Part shown: positions 6,739 to 11,379 of the stretch, piece after piece
Layout: each line of letters starts with the position of its first letter
Position numbering within the stretch: position 1 is the stretch's first letter
Assembly: GCA_945613785.1 (NCBI GenBank)
Contig: CALZAJ010000032.1
Location: 1-11,379 of the forward strand
Direction: 5' to 3'
Origin: an uncultured Verrucomicrobiota bacterium
Lineage (GTDB): Bacteria > Verrucomicrobiota > Kiritimatiellia > RFP12 > UBA1067
DNA: 11,379 nt
The notes under the pieces: generated by a model
Databases searched by the model: none
What the model saw: the letters and a program-made list of their open reading frames with translations, nothing else
What the model was told of the DNA's origin: nothing
Made by a program: the position numbers and the translations under genes

Positions 6739-7685
6739 GCCGTCTGCTCCTTCTTGCCGTCCGCCAGCGCCTTGTATCCGAGCCAGATCGTCAACAGCGC
6801 GAAGAGCGCGATCATCAGTTCGCTGCCTTCCTCGAAGCAGGTGCAGAAGGACGTCGCACGGGTCACGACCTCGGCCGACTTCGCGCCAAGTCCGTCCGCA
6901 TGGTCCAGCCACGCCGGCAGGCGGTCGAAGACCTGGACCATCACGCCGCTCGCGCCGAAGCAGCCCCAGGCCCAGCAGGTCGCGTCGAGCTTGAACACGC
7001 CCTTCAGCCAGGTCGGGAAGAGAGCCAGGAACCCGAGACCGAACAGACCGAAGAAGAGAACGAAGTAGAGCAGGATCAGCGCCTTCATGCCGACGGGAAC
7101 GTCAGGGCTCGTCAGACCGCGCATCTTGAACGGCGTGCCCGAAAGCCCTTCGGCGCTCAGCCACTTCCCGTCCTTCAGCATGACACGATAGACGACCGTG
7201 TCCTCGACGCCGTGCTTGTCCGTCTCCGCGACTTCGACCATCTGCACCGTGCCTTCGGCAGCCTCGAGCTTCGCACAGGCCGCGACCAGCGCCGCCTTCT
7301 TCTCCTCGACGGGCTTGTACTTGTTCTTGAAGAGCTTGCCCTTCTCGAGGCTGCCGCCCTCCGTCACGTACTCGGGATAGAGCCGATGGAGCGCGGCGTT
7401 GTGCAGGTCCGTCTCCTTGACGACCGCCATCACGACGACGATGCTCGCCATCAGCGCGAACAGCGTCCGACGGACGCGGGAGCCGCCAAAGGGATTGAAG
7501 ATCCAGACGAACGGGACGATCGCAGCGTAGAACGGCAGCGTCGCGAGCTCGAACGGGGTATGTCCGTCATTGTCGAAGTTCGCGACGAGCGTCGCGGGAT
7601 CCATCACCGCCCAGACGGCGAGCAGGACGAGGACGCCGCAGAAGAAGAGCACGGGGGACGTCAGCCAGGAACGCCTGAACGTCAT
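6735..7685 (-). CDS. Polytopic membrane protein of unknown function
   Basis: A 316-residue protein I cannot assign to a family. Hydrophobic segments lie near residues 8-27, 48-64 and 73-90. A soluble section of about 105 residues (roughly 92-195) follows, rich in Lys and Glu, and then further hydrophobic stretches near 199-222, 232-250 and 287-305. The N-terminal part has the pattern NDGHTPFELATLPFYAA (39-55) and then KETDLHNA (90-97). This loosely resembles short bacterial membrane proteins whose first helix follows an acidic stretch and whose third helix is followed by a conserved Asn/Asp-Leu-His, but I cannot name the family. There is no catalytic motif. The start at 7685 has AAAGGA seven bases upstream, two bases after the dehydrogenase stop, and the end overlaps dgkA as ATGA. 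It may take part in envelope lipid or LPS handling, by context only. Confidence 0.72.
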   Translation of the reverse strand: MTFRRSWLTSPVLFFCGVLVLLAVWAVMDPATLVANFDNDGHTPFELATLPFYAAIVPFVWIFNPFGGSRVRRTLFALMASIVVVMAVVKETDLHNAALHRLYPEYVTEGGSLEKGKLFKNKYKPVEEKKAALVAACAKLEAAEGTVQMVEVAETDKHGVEDTVVYRVMLKDGKWLSAEGLSGTPFKMRGLTSPDVPVGMKALILLYFVLFFGLFGLGFLALFPTWLKGVFKLDATCWAWGCFGASGVMVQVFDRLPAWLDHADGLGAKSAEVVTRATSFCTCFEEGSELMIALFALLTIWLGYKALADGKKEQTA

Positions 7686-7687
7686 GG

Positions 7688-8443
7688 TCAGATCCTTTCC
7701 TCGACACCGCGGAAGTGGACGTTCAGCTCGTGGAGCGGCGCCAGCAGTGTGCCCAGCGAGGTGCCCTTCGTCATCTTCGCAAAGGCGTTCACGTCCTTCG
7801 GGAAGCACTTGCCGCCATAGCCGAACTTGCCGTCCGGACCCGGCACGTACGTGTGGGTGTCGTTGATGTAGCCAGAGAGGAGACAGCCCGTATGGACCTT
7901 GCGCCAGTCGCCGCCCATCTTCTCGCAGTACTCGCGGCAGGCGTTGAAGTAAGTGACCTTGTACGCACCGAAGACATTGTGCATGTACTTGGTGAGCTCG
8001 GCCTCAAGCGGCGTCATCACCGCGAACTTCTTGCCGATGAAGATCTTCGTGAGCAGGTCCTGCGCGCCGGTGAAGACCATCGTCTGCTTCTTGAAGTCCT
8101 CGATGTGCGTGCGCTCGGTGAGGAATTCAGGCATGTAGCAGACCTGATGACCCGTCTCCTTCGAGAGGAGGTCGGACGAGCCGGGGAGGATCGTCGTACG
8201 GACGAACACCGGGACATTCGGCAGCTTCTTGATGAGTTCCTTCATCAGCGTCAGGTCCTGCGTGCCGTCGTCTTCGGTCGGCACGTGAATCTGCAGGAAC
8301 GCGACGTCGATCTGCGAGAGATCGTCGTTGTAGCCCTTCGGCGGATCACTGATGAACAGCTTGCAGTCAGGATTGTTGTTCTCGAGCCAGTCCTTGAGCG
8401 CACCGCCTACGAAGCCGCATCCGATGATACCCACGTTGATCAT
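7688..8443 (-). CDS. Short UDP-glucose/GDP-mannose dehydrogenase family protein
   Basis: A 251-residue NAD-dependent sugar-nucleotide dehydrogenase, only about 60 percent of the usual length near 430. Present are the N-terminal Rossmann motif GIIGCGFVG (5-13), QIHVPT (51-56), RTTILPG (82-88), MPEFLTE (104-110), the helix EAELTKYMHN (147-156), and the catalytic block FGYGGKCFPKD (208-218) with the nucleophile C213. Missing is the C-terminal UDP-binding domain that normally closes the active site and binds the nucleotide. The open frame ends cleanly with a TGA at the operon junction, so this is not an obvious frameshift. It might oxidise a UDP-sugar to a uronic acid for the LPS, or act on a smaller phosphorylated sugar. 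The ATG at 8443 has a near-perfect Shine-Dalgarno (AAGGAGGT) six bases upstream and overlaps the GT4 stop as ATGA. Confidence 0.85.
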   Translation of the reverse strand: MINVGIIGCGFVGGALKDWLENNNPDCKLFISDPPKGYNDDLSQIDVAFLQIHVPTEDDGTQDLTLMKELIKKLPNVPVFVRTTILPGSSDLLSKETGHQVCYMPEFLTERTHIEDFKKQTMVFTGAQDLLTKIFIGKKFAVMTPLEAELTKYMHNVFGAYKVTYFNACREYCEKMGGDWRKVHTGCLLSGYINDTHTYVPGPDGKFGYGGKCFPKDVNAFAKMTKGTSLGTLLAPLHELNVHFRGVEERI

Positions 8444-9531
8444 TTCGTTACCTCCTTGTAAACCGCCAGGGACTGCTCGGCCATCTTCCCGAAGGAGAAG
8501 CGCTCCAACGCTTCGGCCCGCAAATCCCCGAATGTCATGTTCGAAACCTTCTCAATCGCCACGGCAAAGGCCGCGGCATAGTCGGCGGACTCCGCCACCA
8601 GCACGCCGTCCGTCCCATCACGGACGACGTCCAACGCCCCGCCGAACGCGCGCGCCACGACGGGCTTGCCCATCGCCAACGCCTCGGCCATTGACCGTCC
8701 GAACGCCTCGGGCTTGCGCACGTTCGACGACACCACGCAGTCCGCCAGCGCCAGACACTCCGCGACCTTCTGCTGGTTGCCCGCGAAGACCACGCGCGAA
8801 CCGAGACCGAGTTCGGCCACCAGCGCGCGCAACGATTCCTCGACGTCCTTGCGCAGCGCCTCCGCCTCACCGACGAGCACAAGCTTGAACCGCTCGGGCA
8901 GTTTCGCGACGGCGCGAATCAGCACATCGTAGCCCTTGAGCTGGGTGATGCGTCCGACGCCCATCACGACGAAATGACCTTCCGTGCCCCATTCGACGCG
9001 CTTCGCCGCCAGGAACTCCCGATCCAGCCGATCGCTGTCGAAGAGCGCGCCGTCAATGGCGCGGGGAATCACGCGGAGCTTCTCTTCGGCGATCCCGTAC
9101 GCCGCCTTCAGATAGTCGGCGATGTAACGCGACGGCGTCACGGTGAGATCGCCCGCCGTCATGACCTTCGAGTAGGCCGAGACGGAATTCGCGCCGTGCG
9201 CAAAGGTGATCCAGGGAATGCCGAGACCACGGTTCGCCCACTTGAAGAGCCAGGCCGGCACACGGGAATGCGCACAGACCGCGTCCGGCTTCTCCGCGAG
9301 CAGGATCTTCCGCAGACGGGCCGCCCGCAAGAAATACGTCAGGGGGTTCTTCGACTTGACGTCGCAGAGGACGGACCTTCCGCCGTCCTTCTCGATCTCC
9401 GCAAGCAACCGTCCGCCTGCCGACACGACGACGTTCTCCCAGCCCGCGCCGACCAGCACACGGTTCACTTCCACGACGCCGCGTTCGACGCCGCCTTGCT
9501 CCATCGCAGGCACGAGTTGCAGCGTCTTCAT
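8440..9531 (-). CDS. Glycosyltransferase family 4 (GT-B fold)
   Basis: A 363-residue retaining glycosyltransferase of the GT4 type, probably cytoplasmic and peripheral to the inner membrane. The N-terminal acceptor domain begins LQLVPAMEQGGVERGV (4-19), the usual glycine-rich loop. The C-terminal donor domain carries GVGRITQLKGYDVLI (191-205), with R194 and K199 typical of phosphate binding, and the E-x7-E motif from E275 to E283 in EAFGRSMAEALAMGKPVV. The donor sugar cannot be read from the sequence. The location directly after the lipid A acyltransferase suggests addition of a core sugar, similar in role to WaaG, but that is inference. The ATG at 9531 has GGGAG seven bases upstream and overlaps the acyltransferase stop as ATGA. 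The longer frame to 9687 is rejected because it lies inside the acyltransferase gene. Confidence 0.91.
   Translation of the reverse strand: MKTLQLVPAMEQGGVERGVVEVNRVLVGAGWENVVVSAGGRLLAEIEKDGGRSVLCDVKSKNPLTYFLRAARLRKILLAEKPDAVCAHSRVPAWLFKWANRGLGIPWITFAHGANSVSAYSKVMTAGDLTVTPSRYIADYLKAAYGIAEEKLRVIPRAIDGALFDSDRLDREFLAAKRVEWGTEGHFVVMGVGRITQLKGYDVLIRAVAKLPERFKLVLVGEAEALRKDVEESLRALVAELGLGSRVVFAGNQQKVAECLALADCVVSSNVRKPEAFGRSMAEALAMGKPVVARAFGGALDVVRDGTDGVLVAESADYAAAFAVAIEKVSNMTFGDLRAEALERFSFGKMAEQSLAVYKEVTK
8450..8457 (-). promoter_or_regulatory. Strong Shine-Dalgarno site before the short dehydrogenase
   Basis: The minus strand reads AAGGAGGT six bases before the ATG at 8443. It lies within the end of the GT4 gene, is the closest match to the anti-Shine-Dalgarno in this window, and fixes the start of the dehydrogenase. 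Confidence 0.85.
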
Positions 9532-10505
9532 TCCACGACTCCCTTCGCCGCGCGCTCGGCGGCCTTGGCCTCGTTCTCCGCGAGCTTCGCCACGCCCTCC
9601 GGCTTCGGCGTGCGGCGGAATGCGTGGTAGTTCAGCACCCAGCAGCCAGGATGACGGCGGATCACGCCCTCGAGGTCCGTGAGACAACGCTGCGTCATGC
9701 CCCAGACGTCCTTGGCATCGTCCGCCGTGTAGGTGTTGATCACCTCGCAGCGGTAACGGCCGTCCTTCAACGGACGCGACCAGGCGACGATCGTCGGGGC
9801 CTTCGCCTTCAACGCAAAAAAGGCAGGCGCGGCGGAGACGGACACGGGCTGCCCGAAGAAACGCACCCAGACGCCGCCGTCCGCCGGCTTGACCTTCTGG
9901 TCGACCAGCAGTCCCAACGACTTGCCGGCCTTGATGCCTGCCATTAACGGACGGAACGCGCCCGCCGCCGGCACGATCTCCTGGCCGATCGACATGCGCG
10001 CCTTCATCAGCAACTTCGTCATCGCCCCCGTGCCGATATCCTTGGCGACGGACATCATCTGGTGCCCTTCGAGATAGGCGAGCTGCGACAGAATCTCCCA
10101 GCAGCCGATGTGGCCCGAAACGGTGACCGCCGGTTTGTTCGCCGACAGGAAGGCCGCCCCACGCGGCGACATCTCGCCCGCCTTACGCGCGCGCGCGACG
10201 GCGTTGCGACAGGTCCAAAAAGCATGCCCCACCGCACGCGCCATGTTGCGATAGCTGCCGCGGACGATCAGCTCCTCCCGCTTCGGATCAAGCGAACCGA
10301 ACATGACGCCAAGGTTGAAATGCGCGTTGTCACGACCCTTGCGGTCAAAGCGGTACATCACCGCCGACACGAAGTCACAGACCCGCAGCATGCCCTTGTG
10401 CGTGAGATTCGTGAAGACGAGATAGCCAAGGCCGATGCCAAGCCACTCGAACGGACGCCGCAACGCCCGCTTGAGTCTCCTGAATCGCTTGCCCGCCTTG
10501 GCCAT
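9528..10505 (-). CDS. lpxL: Lipid A late acyltransferase, LpxL/HtrB family
   Basis: A 325-residue inner-membrane acyltransferase that adds a secondary acyl chain to Kdo-lipid A, using acyl-ACP as donor. The catalytic H-x4-E motif is HIGCWE at residues 132-137, where most members have HFGNWE. The family blocks LLVDQKV (199-205), VRFFGQPVSVS (214-224) and PGCWVLNYHAFR (286-297) follow in the expected order. The N-terminus is basic, with one hydrophobic segment near 21-34 as expected for membrane anchoring. The C-terminal tail after 300 is rich in Ala, Lys and Glu. LpxL, LpxM and LpxP cannot be told apart by motif, so the symbol is provisional. It starts 13 bases after the IMP cyclohydrolase gene with a GAGGA site about ten bases upstream. 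Confidence 0.9.
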   Translation of the reverse strand: MAKAGKRFRRLKRALRRPFEWLGIGLGYLVFTNLTHKGMLRVCDFVSAVMYRFDRKGRDNAHFNLGVMFGSLDPKREELIVRGSYRNMARAVGHAFWTCRNAVARARKAGEMSPRGAAFLSANKPAVTVSGHIGCWEILSQLAYLEGHQMMSVAKDIGTGAMTKLLMKARMSIGQEIVPAAGAFRPLMAGIKAGKSLGLLVDQKVKPADGGVWVRFFGQPVSVSAAPAFFALKAKAPTIVAWSRPLKDGRYRCEVINTYTADDAKDVWGMTQRCLTDLEGVIRRHPGCWVLNYHAFRRTPKPEGVAKLAENEAKAAERAAKGVVE

Positions 10506-10518
10506 CCCGCCCGGATCC

Positions 10519-11199
10519 TCAGTGCTGGTTGTAGGTCGCGTTGACCTCGTCCCAGGTGCGGGTCGTGAAGAACTTCGAAATGGCCGTATCGTACTCGGCC
10601 GTGTGCGTGAAGGCCTTCTTCATCAGCTTGAAGCGGGTGTCGAGACCGAGCGTGCCGCCATGGGACTCGAGCTCCTGAACGATATTCGCGTAGTCGAGCG
10701 GATCGGTGACGGACGCGACGCGGAGATAGTTCTTCGCGGACGCACGGACCATGCACGGGCCGCCGATGTCAATGTTCGTACGGGCCATCTCAGGCGTGAC
10801 GCCTTCCTTGGCGACCGTCTGCTTGAAGGGGTAAAGGTTCACAACCACCATGTCGAGCGCCTTCGCATCAAGACGCTTGATGTCGGCCTGGTGCGCATCG
10901 TTGTACTTTTCGGAGAGAATGCCAAGGTAAATCTTGAAATCCAGCGTCTTGACGAGACCGCCCTGCATCTCCGGCTGACCCGTATAGTCGGACACCGCCA
11001 CGAGCGTCCCCTCCGCCTTGTCGCCGAGGATCTCCTTCACCTTCGTGTAGGTGCCGCCCGTCGAGTAAATCTTGACGCCTGGACACGCCTTGACGAGCGC
11101 CGGAACGAAGGTCTCAAGACCCGTCTTGTCGCTCACGCTCATAAGCACATGCTTGACGGCAACGCGGTTGTCGATCTCGGTAACAATATTCAATGACAT
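10519..11199 (-). CDS. purH: Stand-alone IMP cyclohydrolase (N-terminal PurH domain only)
   Basis: A 226-residue protein matching the IMP cyclohydrolase half of the bifunctional purine enzyme PurH, which closes FAICAR to IMP. The AICAR formyltransferase half (about 300 more residues) is absent; the gene stops at a TGA directly before the acyltransferase. Conserved parts are SVSDKTG (21-27), the phosphate-binding STGGT (46-50), K84 in VKTL, Y123 in NLYPF, D144 in IDIGG and K156 in SAKN. Those four residues correspond to active-site Lys, Tyr, Asp and Lys of the human enzyme. The usual KTLHPKIHGGIL reads KTLDFKIYLGIL here, so both histidines are changed to Asp and Tyr. Start 11199 has AGGAG seven bases upstream; an upstream ATG at 11232 lies inside the -10 element and is rejected. 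It is the first gene of the block. Confidence 0.85.
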   Translation of the reverse strand: MSLNIVTEIDNRVAVKHVLMSVSDKTGLETFVPALVKACPGVKIYSTGGTYTKVKEILGDKAEGTLVAVSDYTGQPEMQGGLVKTLDFKIYLGILSEKYNDAHQADIKRLDAKALDMVVVNLYPFKQTVAKEGVTPEMARTNIDIGGPCMVRASAKNYLRVASVTDPLDYANIVQELESHGGTLGLDTRFKLMKKAFTHTAEYDTAISKFFTTRTWDEVNATYNQH

Positions 11200-11206
11200 A
11201 AAATTT

Positions 11207-11211
11207 CTCCT
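11207..11211 (-). promoter_or_regulatory. Shine-Dalgarno site of the first gene
   Basis: AGGAG on the minus strand, seven bases before the ATG at 11199, within an A/T-rich leader. It decides between the start at 11199 and the weaker alternative at 11232, which has no such site. Confidence 0.8.
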
Positions 11212-11230
11212 AAGTTGACTATTAGAGCAC

Positions 11231-11239
11231 ATTATATCA
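11231..11239 (-). promoter_or_regulatory. Extended -10 promoter for the operon
   Basis: The minus strand reads TGATATAAT, a perfect TATAAT with an extended -10 TG one base before it. Transcription would start near 11224, giving a leader of about 25 bases before the ATG at 11199. The position 17 bases upstream (about 11254-11259) reads TCCCTT, a poor -35, which the extended -10 may compensate for. The surrounding region is A/T-rich, unlike the rest of the window. It is the only convincing promoter seen for the twelve genes. Confidence 0.7.
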
Positions 11240-11251
11240 TATTATCAGGGT

Positions 11252-11267
11252 TTAAGGGACCCCTTAA
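11252..11267. promoter_or_regulatory. Perfect 16-bp palindrome, candidate operator
   Basis: TTAAGGG and CCCTTAA form perfect 7-base arms around a 2-base centre. The palindrome covers the place of the -35 element of the promoter at 11231-11239. A two-base loop is too short for an RNA hairpin terminator and no U-tract follows, so a dimeric repressor or activator site fits better. It does not resemble the E. coli PurR box. The regulator is unknown. Confidence 0.45.
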
Positions 11268-11302
11268 TATCTTCAATACTGGGGAAGAAAACCAGGCGTT
11301 TC

Positions 11303-11341
11303 AGTGGGGACAGACCCCGCTACTTTCCCGAGTTTGCCACT
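11303..11341. repeat. Possible REP-like palindromic motif
   Basis: GGGG at 11306-11309 and CCCC at 11315-11318 flank a 5-base ACAGA loop. Outer arms AGTGG (11303-11307) and CCACT (11337-11341) are also inverted. Sequences of the type GGGGACAGACCCC occur as dispersed copies near RAYT/IS200-like transposases in some bacteria, which is why I list it. There is only one copy in this window and no transposase, so its repeat nature is a guess. The rest of 11268-11379 shows no reading frame or further signal. Confidence 0.3.
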
Positions 11342-11379
11342 TGAAAATCTCAAAATCGCGCTCCCGACCAAGCCCGCAT

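Noticed and set aside
7715..8461. A 248-codon open frame on the plus strand
   Set aside because: Antisense shadow of the short dehydrogenase with the same biased composition.
9532..9687. N-terminal extension of the GT4 protein by 52 residues
   Set aside because: It is out-of-frame sequence of the acyltransferase gene; the GT4 fold begins at the ATG at 9531, which has a good ribosome site.
10435..11196. A 253-codon open frame on the plus strand
   Set aside because: Antisense of the cyclohydrolase and the start of the acyltransferase; no recognisable domain and no Shine-Dalgarno support.
11200..11232. Start of the cyclohydrolase at 11232
   Set aside because: That ATG overlaps the TATAAT element and has no Shine-Dalgarno; the start at 11199 has AGGAG at ideal spacing.
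1..11379. tRNA, rRNA, CRISPR array, insertion sequence or phage genes
   Set aside because: None was seen: no regular direct repeats, no transposase or integrase motifs, and no non-coding gap large enough apart from 11200-11379.

Overview
This window is a single, tightly packed block of twelve genes, all on the minus strand, from a Gram-negative organism. It has a high-GC coding bias and codes for building and decorating lipopolysaccharide or lipooligosaccharide (LPS/LOS). The Gram-negative assignment rests on four genes: a heptose-7-phosphate kinase (HldE type), a lipid A late acyltransferase (LpxL/HtrB type), a CptA-like phosphoethanolamine transferase, and a Gram-negative type DgkA. The phylum cannot be fixed from the sequence. 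The stand-alone IMP cyclohydrolase and the unusual kinases argue against a standard enterobacterium; a PVC-type lineage is only a guess.

Transcription runs from right to left. The right end (11200-11379) is the only non-coding stretch. It holds a good extended -10 promoter, a 16-bp palindrome where the -35 would lie, and a GGGG-5-CCCC motif resembling the REP-like sequences seen near RAYT transposases. The gene order is: IMP cyclohydrolase domain alone (10519-11199), lipid A acyltransferase (9528-10505), GT4 glycosyltransferase (8440-9531), short UDP-sugar dehydrogenase (7688-8443), unknown membrane protein (6735-7685), DgkA (6301-6738), APH-fold kinase 1 (5478-6296), membrane protein fused to a YrbL-like kinase (4300-5484), APH-fold kinase 2 (3389-4303), CptA-like phosphoethanolamine transferase (1791-3392), GT10 fucosyltransferase-like enzyme (808-1794), and the truncated start of hldE (1-826).

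Seven of the eleven junctions are 4-base ATGA overlaps (or a 7-base overlap in one case counted separately), one is a 19-base overlap, and the remaining gaps are 2 to 13 bases. This points to one translationally coupled transcript. No terminator or second promoter is visible inside the block.

A plausible joint role is as follows. HldE supplies activated heptose for the inner core, and the GT4 and GT10 enzymes add sugars. The dehydrogenase may supply a uronic acid. LpxL acylates lipid A. The CptA-like enzyme adds phosphoethanolamine, releasing diacylglycerol that DgkA can recycle to phosphatidic acid. The most unusual part is the three consecutive kinase-fold genes at 3389-6296: two divergent paralogues flank a membrane-anchored YrbL-like kinase. 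They may be LPS-core or lipid kinases, but their substrates are unknown.
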